DNA of 42,185 bases, from NCBI GenBank assembly GCA_913031285.1, contig CAJWEI010000026.1:1-42185 (forward strand), in the 5' to 3' direction. Position numbers and translations under genes: made by a program. Source of the DNA: an uncultured Alphaproteobacteria bacterium. Its GTDB lineage: Bacteria; Pseudomonadota; Alphaproteobacteria; Rhodobacterales; Rhodobacteraceae. The notes beneath the pieces were generated by a model. The model worked only from the letters and a program-made list of their open reading frames with translations. It did not search any database and had not been told where the DNA came from. Below are positions 1 to 8,222 of this stretch, piece after piece; within the stretch, counting starts at the first letter, position 1, and the number at the start of each line of letters is the position of its first letter.

Positions 1-55
1 CAATCGTTCCAATATTGCAGTGCGGCTTAGTCCGCTCAAACTTTTCCTTAGCCAT
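1..55 (-). CDS. tuf: Elongation factor Tu, N-terminal fragment (partial)
   Basis: The reverse strand starts with ATG at 55 and encodes MAKEKFERTKPHCNIGTI, the nearly invariant EF-Tu N-terminus just before the G1 loop. The gene runs off the left edge, so only 18 codons are visible. EF-Tu delivers aminoacyl-tRNA to the ribosome in a GTP-dependent manner. No gene of the str operon (fusA, rpsG) lies upstream of it on this strand, so this is likely the tuf copy that starts its own transcript rather than the one behind fusA; that is inference. An AAAGG sequence about 12 nt upstream of the ATG is the likely ribosome binding site. Confidence 0.93.
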   Translation of the reverse strand, partial: MAKEKFERTKPHCNIGTI

Positions 56-87
56 TTTGTGTTATGCCTTTTGTCCGTGGGCAGTCG

Positions 88-115
88 CCCAAATCGATGA
101 AATCAGCGATTTGGG
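88..115 (-). promoter_or_regulatory. Perfect 9-bp inverted repeat in the tuf leader
   Basis: CCCAAATCG at 88-96 and CGATTTGGG at 107-115 are exact reverse complements around a 10-nt loop, starting 33 bp upstream of the tuf start codon. There is no T-run after the stem on either strand, so it does not look like an intrinsic terminator. It would form a hairpin in the 5' leader of the tuf mRNA or a DNA operator. Function unknown. Confidence 0.5.
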
Positions 116-575
116 TGTTTGAAGCACTAAAATCAAACACAGCTTTAGTTCTTAACTAGATAAAGGAATGTATTCTCTATCTAGCATGGGTTTATGACAA
201 TACTTGGCAAGTTTTGAGGCTGAACTCGGCAGTCAGTCCAGGCATTTTTAAAAGCAGCTTGCAGCCTAAGAGTGATTACATGACAAAGCCTCTACTTGAC
301 AAGCAACCCAGTCAACAAGACGGTGACGGCCAGTGCCCTTGCAAACTCTGGCAGGACATACGCGTAAATATAGCAAGATCGCCAAAGAAAATCCGGCTAA
401 GTACCACTCGAGCTTAGCTCGCTAAAACGATGCAGAAAAAATTGAGATTTTAATCTTCAGCCATTTTGTGATAGTTCAAACGGGCCATTATTTGCTACGT
501 ACAATATCGTTTTCTAAAAAAAATACTGGGAACTGGGCACTTTTATAAGCAAGTTTGATAGGTGAATGCGAAAGG
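116..575. other. Intergenic stretch between tuf and pckA
   Basis: No convincing gene. A 67-codon plus-strand frame at 214-417 has no ribosome binding site, no recognisable domain and atypical composition. This stretch should hold the tuf promoter (minus) and the end of the pckA transcript. A T8 run on the minus strand at about 517-524 follows only a weak repeat (tandem CTGGGA/CTGGGC), so a pckA terminator is possible but not clear. Confidence 0.4.
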
Positions 576-2180
576 TTAAACCGCACGCAGAGAAACAGCT
601 TTAACGTCTTCATCGATGTAAGACATGTATTGCGCAAAATTTTCTGTGAACATGTTAACCAATTTCTGAGCCTGTGTATCATAAGCTTTCTGATTATCCC
701 ATGTGGATCGTGGATCAAGAAGTTTATCGTCCACGCCTGTCACCGTAATTGGAATTTGAAAACCAAAGTTTGCGTCTTTACGAAATTCTGCTTCGGACAA
801 TTCCCCATCGAGGGCAGCAGTTAGAAGTGCTCGAGTGGCTTTGATCGGCATTCGTCTACCCTGCCCGTAAGCTCCTCCGGTCCAACCTGTGCTCACGAGC
901 CAGCAGGTCGCCCCATGACGCGAGATTTTATCGCGTAGAAGGTTTCCATAAACTTCGGGTCGCCGCGGCATAAACGGGGCACCAAAGCATGTTGAAAACG
1001 TTGGTTCAGGTTCTTTTACACCTCGCTCTGTTCCGGCAACTTTTGACGTAAAGCCTGACAGAAAATGATACATAGCCTGAGCCGGCGATAACCGTGCGAT
1101 TGGAGGCAATACCCCAAAAGCATCACAGGTCAACATGATGACATTCTTGGGGTGGCCTCCTAGGGAGGTTTCCGAAGCATTTGAAATGTACTTCATAGGG
1201 TAGGCACATCGCGTGTTTGCAGTCAGACTATCGTCATAAAAATCAAGTTGTTTGGTCTCATTATCAAAGACCATGTTCTCGATCACAGTCGCAAACTTTG
1301 AGGTCGTAGAAAAAATTTCTGGTTCAACGTCTGCATTCAGATTGATCGTCTTGGCATAGCAGCCTCCTTCAAAGTTGAACGCCCCTCGGTCAGACCAACC
1401 GTGCTCATCGTCGCCGATCAAAACACGATGAGGATCTGCCGAAAGGGTCGTTTTACCAGTGCCTGATAAGCCAAAAAATACGGCTGTATCAACTGGGTTA
1501 CCTGCGGCATGATTTGCAGAGCAATGCATCGCCATGACTCCTTTTTCAGGCAGTAAGTAATTCATAAGTGTGAACACTGATTTTTTATTCTCACCAGCAT
1601 ATTCAGTTCCACAAATCAAAATAAGCTTTTTCTCAATATTCATGGTGATTACCGTTGAAGAACGACAGTCGTGCCGTTCTGGATCGGCTCGAAAGCTAGG
1701 ACAGTTGATTACAGTGTATTCTGGTATGTAGTGATCTAGTTCACAACGCGCAGGATGTAGCAATAAATGACGCATAAACAGGCTATGCCATGCAAGCTCG
1801 GTTACTAGACGAATATTGACAGACAACTCTCGGTCTGAACCTGCATAAAGATCCTGTACAAAATAATCTTTGTCGCCCATATGTGCAATCACGTCCGCAT
1901 AAAGCGTGTCGAACGCGTCTTGTGACATTTGGGCATTGTTTTCCCACCAGACAGTATCTTTCACGCCAGACGTAATCACAATATGTTTATCCTTAGGTGA
2001 TCGCCCCGTAAATTTTCCAGTTGATACTAAAAAAGCCCCTCCAATTCCCAATTTGCCTTCACGGCGTTCCAGTGCAGCTCCGATAAGGTCAGGCTCCAAA
2101 TAATTGTAGTAGATATTGCCTAGTCCAGTGATCTTATGATCCTCTAATCGGCTACTCGGGTTAACCCGTCCAAATATCAT
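576..2180 (-). CDS. pckA: Phosphoenolpyruvate carboxykinase (ATP)
   Basis: Converts oxaloacetate and ATP to phosphoenolpyruvate, ADP and CO2, the first step of gluconeogenesis. The protein (534 aa from the chosen start) has the family's TGRSPKDK segment, the kinase P-loop [11 protein letters not shown], the following GDDEHGW metal/nucleotide motif and the MHCSANH segment. The start at 2180 ([10 protein letters not shown]) has GGAG 9 nt upstream and matches the family N-terminus. An in-frame start 11 codons earlier (2213) lacks a ribosome binding site. It is divergent from hprK and the PTS-related genes, a neighbourhood typical of alphaproteobacteria and consistent with carbon-flux control. 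In relatives chvI and chvG sit between pckA and hprK; here they do not. Confidence 0.96.
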   Translation of the reverse strand: MIFGRVNPSSRLEDHKITGLGNIYYNYLEPDLIGAALERREGKLGIGGAFLVSTGKFTGRSPKDKHIVITSGVKDTVWWENNAQMSQDAFDTLYADVIAHMGDKDYFVQDLYAGSDRELSVNIRLVTELAWHSLFMRHLLLHPARCELDHYIPEYTVINCPSFRADPERHDCRSSTVITMNIEKKLILICGTEYAGENKKSVFTLMNYLLPEKGVMAMHCSANHAAGNPVDTAVFFGLSGTGKTTLSADPHRVLIGDDEHGWSDRGAFNFEGGCYAKTINLNADVEPEIFSTTSKFATVIENMVFDNETKQLDFYDDSLTANTRCAYPMKYISNASETSLGGHPKNVIMLTCDAFGVLPPIARLSPAQAMYHFLSGFTSKVAGTERGVKEPEPTFSTCFGAPFMPRRPEVYGNLLRDKISRHGATCWLVSTGWTGGAYGQGRRMPIKATRALLTAALDGELSEAEFRKDANFGFQIPITVTGVDDKLLDPRSTWDNQKAYDTQAQKLVNMFTENFAQYMSYIDEDVKAVSLRAV

Positions 2181-2523
2181 TTTTCTACTCCAATCATGCT
2201 TATATTTTTGCAAACTTGTTATAGTCTCAGACGCAGTATTTTCATAAAACCCTGTGATGAAAACAGCGATGAATTTTGGATTATACAGGATAGAGATAAA
2301 TTAACAGAGACTATCCCTAACGTTAGCGCAATCAAATGGCTCAAAGCAAAAAAATATGGCTTAAGGGGCAATAAGCGATATATCATTTATAAATCAATGG
2401 ATGTATCGTTTATAAACAATGTAGTGCGAAATTATTATTTTCGTCGATTCGGTATTTATATTGATTAAACCAATAAAAAAGTTGCACAGTATCCAGAATA
2501 ATGTGTTGACAAGGACGCATGAT
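2181..2523. other. AT-rich intergenic stretch where chvI-chvG would be expected
   Basis: No supported gene. A 90-codon plus-strand frame (2196-2468) overlaps the pckA leader, lacks a ribosome binding site and matches no family I know. The stretch must carry the pckA promoter and probably that of the hprK operon. The position corresponds to where the ChvI/ChvG two-component genes lie in related genomes. Confidence 0.4.
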
Positions 2524-2601
2524 ATGTCGGGAAATTCTCATTCAGATGCCTACAGATCAAAGACAACTGGTGCAAGAGTTGTCGCCAGCACGCCAGTTTA
2601 G
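2524..2601 (+). pseudogene. 25-codon ORF, possible ChvG C-terminal relic or leader peptide
   Basis: ATG at 2524 with AGGA about 9 nt upstream opens a 25-codon frame ending TAG at 2601, nine bases before the hprK start. Its end, YRSKTTGARVVASTPV, resembles the last segment of sensor histidine kinases, where a GARF-V-LP pattern closes the ATPase domain. ChvG is the gene normally found directly upstream of hprK. I therefore suggest a remnant of chvG; a translated leader for hprK is the alternative. The frame stays open upstream to about 2425 with no further recognisable kinase motif. Weak but position-specific evidence. Confidence 0.25.
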
Positions 2602-2609
2602 AGCACTGC

Positions 2610-3044
2610 TTGACACAAGACTTTAATAAAAAAACAGTTCATGCCAGCTGTGTCCTTATACAAACTGTTGGAGTGCTGATTATAGGAGCTTCTGGATCAG
2701 GAAAATCTGCCCTTGCGCTTCGTTTAATTGGCTTGGGCGGTAAATTGGTTGCAGATGATCGAACAATTCTAACCTACCATAAGAACCAGATAATAGCTAC
2801 TTGCCCCGCGACAATTAAAGGTAAAATCGAAGCCAGGGGTGTTGGCATCATAAATCTAAGTCCCGAAAAATGCGCTCAGGTTTCTCTAATCGTAGACATG
2901 GAGTCGACTACGAAAGATCGAATGCCTCAAAACGAGACATATAACCTATTTGGCATTGATATTCCCCTCATTCGATTTACTCCACTAGACGCTTTTGCAG
3001 AAGCGGTTTACTGTTCTATTGTTGGCAGTTTAGAGCGCGAGTAA
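2610..3044 (+). CDS. hprK: HPr kinase/phosphorylase, short alphaproteobacterial form
   Basis: Phosphorylates HPr on its regulatory serine (Ser49 of the HPr encoded at 4359-4637). The protein is only 144 aa and consists of the C-terminal kinase domain: P-loop GASGSGKS at residues 26-33, VADDR at 48-52 and the signature GKIEARGVGI at 71-80. The N-terminal domain of Gram-positive HprK is missing, as is usual in alphaproteobacteria. No ATG or GTG fits the start, so TTG at 2610 is used; its ribosome binding site is weak. It is followed 12 bp later by rapZ and then by EIIA and HPr, forming a regulatory PTS operon without sugar permeases. Confidence 0.9.
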   Translation: MTQDFNKKTVHASCVLIQTVGVLIIGASGSGKSALALRLIGLGGKLVADDRTILTYHKNQIIATCPATIKGKIEARGVGIINLSPEKCAQVSLIVDMESTTKDRMPQNETYNLFGIDIPLIRFTPLDAFAEAVYCSIVGSLERE

Positions 3045-3056
3045 TAACGGTGATTA

Positions 3057-3956
3057 ATGATCGTTTCATGTGAAATGAAAGTTGTTTTGGTAACCGGGCC
3101 ATCAGGCGCAGGCAGATCGACAGCAATCAACGCATTAGAGGACCTAGGCTATGAACCTATCGATAACCTGCCTATCTCTTTGTTAAGCAGCGTCGCCGAC
3201 TCCGATGTAATGCAAAAGCCACTAGCGATTGGGATCGACATTCGAAATCGTGATTTTTCCACCCTTGGTGTTGTGGATATATTAGAGGAGCTATCGCGCC
3301 GTGAAGGTTTGCACACAGAGTTATTATTTTTAACATGTGATCCTAAAGTTCTTCTACTTAGATATTCAGAAACGCGGCGGAGACATCCTCTTGCTCCAGC
3401 AGAGACCCCCGCTGTAGGCATTGTACGCGAATTTGATTTACTTAGTCCGATTAAATCGAGAGCAGATCTCCTGATTGATACATCAGACATGTCACCCCAT
3501 GACCTACGCAGCGACATCACTAAATGGTTTTCGACCAGAAAATCACAGAAACTAGCAGTGTCAGTGGAATCATTTTCTTATAAGCGAGGGCTGCCACGCA
3601 GCGTCGATACGTTATTTGATTGTCGATTTCTTCGTAATCCATATTGGGAAAAAAAGCTGCGCTATCATAGTGGACAATCGGATGCAGTGAAACGATATAT
3701 TCAAAGTGACGAGAGGTTCAAGTTTTTCTTTGCAAAAACTTTAGACTTGATAAATTATCTGCTACCGGCATATGTCGAAGAAGGTAAAAACCATTTTTCT
3801 ATCGGGTTTGGTTGTACAGGTGGACAGCATAGGTCAGTTGCAATGGTGGAGTTTTTAAGCGAAGCTCTTGTAAATGCAGGTTGGCAAGTGTCAGTTAGAC
3901 ACAGAGAGTTGGAACGTAATAGAGTTGGATCACATGGTCCGATCAAATATATCTGA
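3057..3956 (+). CDS. rapZ: RapZ-family nucleotide-binding protein
   Basis: A P-loop protein of the RapZ/YvcJ family (299 aa). In enterobacteria RapZ adapts RNase E to a small RNA that controls amino-sugar synthesis; in alphaproteobacteria the role is less clear. Visible motifs are the Walker A GPSGAGRST at residues 14-22 and the C-terminal GCTGGQHRSV segment with its conserved Cys/His. The C-terminus, VGSHGPIKYI, differs from the enterobacterial basic tail. ATG at 3057 is used; a second ATG six codons later is an alternative. It lies between hprK and the EIIA gene, 12 bp from each, so co-transcription is likely. Confidence 0.93.
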   Translation: MIVSCEMKVVLVTGPSGAGRSTAINALEDLGYEPIDNLPISLLSSVADSDVMQKPLAIGIDIRNRDFSTLGVVDILEELSRREGLHTELLFLTCDPKVLLLRYSETRRRHPLAPAETPAVGIVREFDLLSPIKSRADLLIDTSDMSPHDLRSDITKWFSTRKSQKLAVSVESFSYKRGLPRSVDTLFDCRFLRNPYWEKKLRYHSGQSDAVKRYIQSDERFKFFFAKTLDLINYLLPAYVEEGKNHFSIGFGCTGGQHRSVAMVEFLSEALVNAGWQVSVRHRELERNRVGSHGPIKYI

Positions 3957-3968
3957 GGGAATAAAAGC

Positions 3969-4358
3969 GTGATTGGCATCGTTATCGTCGCGCACGGCGG
4001 TTTGTCGAGAGAATACTTAGCGGCTGTAGAACACGTGGTGGGGAAACAAGAAGGTATTGCGACTGTAGCAATTGAACCTATGCATGTTCGTCAGATAAAA
4101 GAGACTGAAATATGCGATGCAGCCGAACAAGTGGATACAGGCGATGGAGTAGTAATCGTAACGGATATGTTTGGAGGTACGCCCTCAAACTTATCGATGC
4201 TAGCCTGTAAGCCCGAAAACCGTAAAATTGTTTACGGTGCAAATTTACCGATGCTGATAAAATTAGCCAAGAGCAGATACATGCCGATGCAGATTGCAAT
4301 TGACACAGCTTTAACGGCAGGGCGAAAATATATTGATTACCACGATGGTTCGAAATAA
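3969..4358 (+). CDS. PTS EIIA component, mannose family
   Basis: A 129-aa mannose-type EIIA domain. It accepts phosphate from HPr on the conserved His9 (MIGIVIVAHGG). The TDMFGGTPSN motif of the family is present around residues 58-67. No EIIB, EIIC or EIID genes are nearby, so it probably belongs to a regulatory phosphorelay rather than sugar uptake, as in other alphaproteobacteria. GTG at 3969 is the start, supported by GAGGGA 9-15 nt upstream. The gene ends exactly where the HPr gene begins (TAA then ATG), suggesting translational coupling. Confidence 0.93.
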   Translation: MIGIVIVAHGGLSREYLAAVEHVVGKQEGIATVAIEPMHVRQIKETEICDAAEQVDTGDGVVIVTDMFGGTPSNLSMLACKPENRKIVYGANLPMLIKLAKSRYMPMQIAIDTALTAGRKYIDYHDGSK

Positions 4359-4637
4359 ATGGTCGATCAAATAAATCGCTCGTTCAAAATTGTAAACCAA
4401 AAAGGTCTTCACGCTCGGGCCTCAGCCAAGTTTGTTGAAACCGTCGAACTATATGACGCCTCAGCAGAAATATCGAAAGATGGCTTAAAAACCTGTGGAA
4501 ATAGTATCATGGGTCTTTTGATGTTGGCAGCATCGCAAGGAACAAGTATCGATGTAAAGACTCATGGAGTTCAATCGCTTGAACTTGCCGATGCACTCGA
4601 AACGCTGATTAGCAACCGGTTTGGTGAAGATCTTTAA
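4359..4637 (+). CDS. ptsH: Phosphocarrier protein HPr
   Basis: A 92-aa HPr. The active-site motif KGLHARAS places the phosphorylated histidine at His18. Ser49 in CGNSIMGLLML is the regulatory site targeted by HprK, encoded three genes upstream. HPr relays phosphate from enzyme I (not in this window) to EIIA. The start codon directly abuts the EIIA stop codon. Finding HprK, EIIA and HPr together without permeases indicates a nitrogen- or carbon-sensing relay rather than a transport PTS. Confidence 0.96.
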   Translation: MVDQINRSFKIVNQKGLHARASAKFVETVELYDASAEISKDGLKTCGNSIMGLLMLAASQGTSIDVKTHGVQSLELADALETLISNRFGEDL

Positions 4638-4660
4638 AACCTTAAAGGACGTGCCCGCGT

Positions 4661-5560
4661 ATGGATGGTACTCAAGATCATAAAACTTCGGCTCCGGTCG
4701 ACCCAGAAATATCTGTACCTCTTAGTGTGGAGCCATATGACAAAAGCCGGCTTTCCTATGCAAATACATTCGGAAATCCATTCCAACGCATTACAATCAA
4801 AACCATCGAGCTATTGACGGCACGTATGCGCCTCTTACGTAAAATCCGTCGTTTCGAAGCAAATGGTGTCCCTAGTGGCCAAGCATTTTGGAAGCAAGCG
4901 TTAGATATCATGGGCATAAAACTCATGACACCACCAGAACAAATTTCTCGTATTCCACCTAAAGGGCCTCTTATAATCACAGCAAACCACCCCCATGGTC
5001 TCATTGATGGGATGATTTTGGGAGAGATGATCGGCAGTGTCAGAACAGATTACAAGATCCTAACGCGGTCTTTGCTGACCGGTATTGCGGAGATTGACGA
5101 ATTTATGATACCCGTGCCCTTTCCACATGAAGAAAACGCATTGGAAAAAAGCCTGTGGATGCGCCAACAAGCTATGAACCATTTAAAAAAAGGTAGTGTT
5201 GTCGTCATTTTTCCATCAGGGTCAGTTGCTTCTTCAGAAACGATGTTTGGACCAGTTATCGAAAAGGAATGGAATCCATTTACTGCCAAAATGATTCAAA
5301 GGTCTGACGCACAAGTATTGCCAATTTTCTTTCCTGGCGCAAATTCCAGATGGTACCAGATCGCCAATCAACTCTCAGCAACCGTTCGACAAGGTATGTT
5401 ACTTTATGAAATTGCGCATTCAATGAATAAACCTCAAGCGCCTATTGTGGGAAATCTGATCAATCGGGAAACAATCTCTCAGTGGTCGGATAACCCAAGA
5501 GGTTTTATGGCTTGGATCAGGTCTGAGACATTGGCCCTTGGAACGCGCCCTATCGCGTAG
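4661..5560 (+). CDS. PlsC-like lysophospholipid acyltransferase family protein
   Basis: A 299-aa acyltransferase of the PlsC/LPLAT superfamily. The catalytic H(X4)D box is visible as NHPHGLID (about residues 108-115) and an FPSG motif follows near residues 182-185. It probably transfers an acyl chain to a lysophospholipid or related acceptor at the inner membrane; the exact substrate cannot be read from sequence, and an ornithine-lipid role is possible. It follows ptsH by 23 bp, a conserved placement in roseobacters. Its 3' end overlaps the convergent dehydrogenase gene by 11 bp. Confidence 0.8.
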   Translation: MDGTQDHKTSAPVDPEISVPLSVEPYDKSRLSYANTFGNPFQRITIKTIELLTARMRLLRKIRRFEANGVPSGQAFWKQALDIMGIKLMTPPEQISRIPPKGPLIITANHPHGLIDGMILGEMIGSVRTDYKILTRSLLTGIAEIDEFMIPVPFPHEENALEKSLWMRQQAMNHLKKGSVVVIFPSGSVASSETMFGPVIEKEWNPFTAKMIQRSDAQVLPIFFPGANSRWYQIANQLSATVRQGMLLYEIAHSMNKPQAPIVGNLINRETISQWSDNPRGFMAWIRSETLALGTRPIA

Positions 5561-6425
5561 GCAACGGAACCTCACCACGATAATCATAAAACCCACGTTG
5601 TGTTTTTTGACCCAACCATCCTGCTTCGACATATTTGGTCAGCAGGGGACAGGGCCTATACTTTGTATCGGCTAAACCATCATGCAAAACATTCATAATG
5701 GCCAAACAAGTATCCAGACCGATGAAATCCGCCAGTTCTAAAGGGCCCATCGGATGGTTTGCGCCAAGTTTCATAGACTGATCTATAGCCTCAACAGATC
5801 CCACTCCTTCATATAGTGTATACACTGCTTCGTTGATCATCGGCATCAGAATTCTATTGACAATAAAGGCAGGAAAATCTTCTGCGCTAGCTGCCGTTTT
5901 ACCAAGGCTCTCTACAACTTCAAAACAAATATCATAGGTTTCCTGGTCTGTTGCAATTCCTCGAATTAGTTCTACTAATTGCATAACCGGAACTGGATTC
6001 ATAAAGTGGAAGCCCAAGAATTTTTCGGGCCGGTCCGTGCGACTTGCAAGGCGGGTAATCGAAATAGAAGACGTATTAGATGTTAAAATCGTATGGTTCT
6101 GAATATGCGGCAGAAGAGAGTCAAAAATCTTTTGTTTCGTACGCTCATCTTCAGTCGCTGCCTCAATTATAAGATCTGAATGACCAAGCGAGACTATCTC
6201 GTTCGTTATTTGAATTCTCCTGAGGGCAAATTCTTTTTCATCTCTACTAATTTTCCCGCTCTTAACCTGTCGGTCCATATTTTTTGCTATGCGGCTAGGC
6301 AACGCATCAAGCGCCCCTTGATCAATATCATGGATTTGAACTTGATACCCGGCTATAGCCATCACGTGAGCAATACCATTTCCCATTTGGCCCGCACCGA
6401 TTACACCAACTGTTGACACTTTCAT
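5550..6425 (-). CDS. hbd: 3-hydroxybutyryl-CoA dehydrogenase
   Basis: NAD-dependent oxidation of 3-hydroxyacyl-CoA, working in fatty-acid or butanoate/PHB metabolism. The Rossmann motif GVIGAGQMGNGIA is at the N-terminus, followed by SNTSSISIT, the FHFMNPVPVMQLVE catalytic segment and a C-terminal 3HCDH helical domain ending QKTQRGFYDY. The start at 6425 (MKVSTVGVIG) gives 291 aa, the usual family length. An alternative ATG at 6452 adds nine residues and has a better ribosome binding site (GAGGTGG, 7 nt spacing), so the start is not settled. Upstream, etfA and etfB are also on the minus strand, consistent with electron transfer from acyl-CoA oxidation. Confidence 0.93.
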   Translation of the reverse strand: MKVSTVGVIGAGQMGNGIAHVMAIAGYQVQIHDIDQGALDALPSRIAKNMDRQVKSGKISRDEKEFALRRIQITNEIVSLGHSDLIIEAATEDERTKQKIFDSLLPHIQNHTILTSNTSSISITRLASRTDRPEKFLGFHFMNPVPVMQLVELIRGIATDQETYDICFEVVESLGKTAASAEDFPAFIVNRILMPMINEAVYTLYEGVGSVEAIDQSMKLGANHPMGPLELADFIGLDTCLAIMNVLHDGLADTKYRPCPLLTKYVEAGWLGQKTQRGFYDYRGEVPLPTR

Positions 6426-6992
6426 GTGTAAATATCCCAAATTGTTTGGCATACACTATCCACCTCGCTAGGTTTGGTGCAAGGGCAGGCCGCGAAAAGT
6501 TGAAACTAGTTTTACTTCTACAAAATTAAAAACGAAGCCATTCTAACTTTTGATTAGCATAATAAGGCGCAAGATATAGCGTCAGTGAGATTAAACCAAC
6601 ATTCATCAGAATTTACTTTGTGGCATCACAAAACGATAGGTCAGTACTTCTGACGGCCGCAAGCCATGCAAGTGTTCAGTATTTTGTGTGTATAGACCGA
6701 GCTATGCCGATTGAACAAAATATATCCACGGCTTCTAGAAAGATTGACGAAACCGTATTGATAAAACCGTGAGGGTTTTTGAAATACCTCAGGCATTTTC
6801 AGACACCTTTTTGAACTACAAAGATTAATAGCATTATACATTATCACCTGATCGCTTTTAACTACAAAAAAGTGGCGCCACCTTTACCGAACGTACTAGA
6901 TCAGGGGTGTATCGGGAAATTGGCCAAGAGCTAATAACGCGCACGTTGGCCTACCAATCTATCCCGTTATAGAAGTTTTGAAAATAATAGAA
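6426..6992. other. Long AT-rich intergenic stretch upstream of the dehydrogenase gene
   Basis: No supported gene. It should contain the dehydrogenase promoter (minus) and the end of the etfBA transcript. A small hairpin AAAACC/GGTTTT followed by T (6763-6780, plus orientation) may be a terminator relic but follows no plus-strand gene. The next part (6993-7064) is the tRNA-like sequence listed separately. Beyond it, 7065-7292 holds nothing I can recognise. Confidence 0.4.
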
Positions 6993-7064
6993 CCAGTATG
7001 GAGGATTGGAACCCCGCCCCTTTGATTCGTGATCAAGTACCCTATCCCGCTGAGCCACCGGTGA
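6993..7064 (-). pseudogene. Decayed tRNA-like sequence, closest to tRNA-Arg(ACG)
   Basis: Read on the minus strand this 72-nt stretch keeps the order of a tRNA. The D-arm is TGGCTCAGCGGGATAG. The anticodon arm is CTTGA-TCACGAA-TCAAA, with ACG at the anticodon position. The T-arm is GGGG-TTCCAAT-CCTC. It is not a working tRNA: the acceptor halves pair poorly (several mismatches of seven), U33 is replaced by C, the D-stem has lost pairs, and the purine at T-loop position 57 is C. Similarity to bacterial tRNA-Arg(ACG) in the D-loop and anticodon region suggests a degraded copy, possibly left by an integration event. Confidence 0.45.
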
Positions 7065-7292
7065 AATCCATGTAAGCTTCGATACTTACATTAATCCCTA
7101 AGAATTTATTCACGTTCTTAACCCTACCTGTCAATGCACGATCTACCCTCAATGAGGACCAAGTGTGTGACATAAATGTGTTGCTTTATGGTTAAACATT
7201 AAGGAACATTTATAAGTTAATCGGAAGGTATGCGCACCGAAGCATAACTTCCCAAAGCCATGGACAAGGATAAAATTTTTTAGGTAAAAGCC

Positions 7293-8222
7293 TTATCGAA
7301 GTTTCTGAGTAAGTTCAGGAACAGCATCAAAAAGATCCGCCACAAGACCAAAATCCGCCACTTGGAATATTGGTGCTTCTTCGTCTTTATTAATTGCGAC
7401 GATAACCTTGCTGTCTTTCATCCCAGCCAAGTGCTGAATAGCACCTGATATACCAACCGCTACATATAGATCAGGTGCTACCACTTTACCGGTTTGCCCA
7501 ACTTGCCAGTCGTTTGGCGCATAGCCGCTATCAACTGCAGCCCGCGATGCCCCCACTGCTGCATTCAAGGTATCGGCAAGTTTTTCGATAACAGCGAAAT
7601 CTTCTTCGCTGCCAACACCACGCCCTCCTGACACAACAACACCAGCCGATGTCAGCTCAGGTCGATCACTTGCCGCAACTTTATCCTCTACCCAAGATGA
7701 CAGCCCGGGATCGCCCACAGCTCCGATAGCTTCAACAGACGCTGATCCGCTCTCTCCAGCTGCGTCAAAGTTGGCAGTACGCACGGTAACAACTTTTTTT
7801 GCATCCGATGACTGGACAGTCTGTATGGCGTTTCCAGCATAAATTGGGCGTTCAAAAGTGTTTCGGTCAATTACTGCAGTAATATCTGATATGACCATTG
7901 CGTCCAGAAGGGCCGCTACGCGTGGTAAAATATTCTTCGCCGAATTCGTTGCCGGTGCTAAAATATGCTCATAACCATCTGCGATCGAAATTATTAGTTC
8001 AGCGATTGGTTCTGCAATGCCATTCCCGTACGCTGGGTCATCTGCACATAGGACTGTTGAAACACCATCAATTTTTGCCGCCGCTTTTGCTGCGCCAGAA
8101 CATCCAGATGATGCACAAAGAACGATCACCTCGCCAATAGATTTGGCCGCTGTGACTGCTTTAGCTGTTGCATCAACGGCGAGGTCTGCACCATTCAATT
8201 CCGCTAAAAGAAGAACTGCCAT
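7293..8222 (-). CDS. etfA: Electron transfer flavoprotein alpha subunit
   Basis: The FAD-binding subunit of ETF (309 aa), which takes electrons from acyl-CoA and other dehydrogenases and passes them to ETF:quinone oxidoreductase. The C-terminal FAD domain shows the segments VVSGGRGVGSEEDF, VGQTGKVVAPDLYVAVGISGAIQH and VAINKDEEAPIFQVAD. Its ATG shares one base with the etfB stop codon (TAATG), so translation of the two subunits is coupled. The gap behind it contains the tRNA relic. Confidence 0.97.
   Translation of the reverse strand: MAVLLLAELNGADLAVDATAKAVTAAKSIGEVIVLCASSGCSGAAKAAAKIDGVSTVLCADDPAYGNGIAEPIAELIISIADGYEHILAPATNSAKNILPRVAALLDAMVISDITAVIDRNTFERPIYAGNAIQTVQSSDAKKVVTVRTANFDAAGESGSASVEAIGAVGDPGLSSWVEDKVAASDRPELTSAGVVVSGGRGVGSEEDFAVIEKLADTLNAAVGASRAAVDSGYAPNDWQVGQTGKVVAPDLYVAVGISGAIQHLAGMKDSKVIVAINKDEEAPIFQVADFGLVADLFDAVPELTQKLR

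Noticed and set aside
321-336. Match to the core of a common cloning primer (GACGGCCAGTG)
   Set aside because: No adjoining vector sequence; an 11-base match is expected by chance.
214-417. 67-codon frame between tuf and pckA
   Set aside because: No ribosome binding site, no domain, unusual composition, and other frames are equally open here.
2196-2468. 90-codon AT-rich frame overlapping the pckA leader
   Set aside because: No ribosome binding site before its ATG, no similarity to known families, overlaps the pckA start region.
6641-6847. 68-codon minus-strand frame in the gap before the dehydrogenase gene
   Set aside because: AT-rich, no ribosome binding site, no recognisable features.
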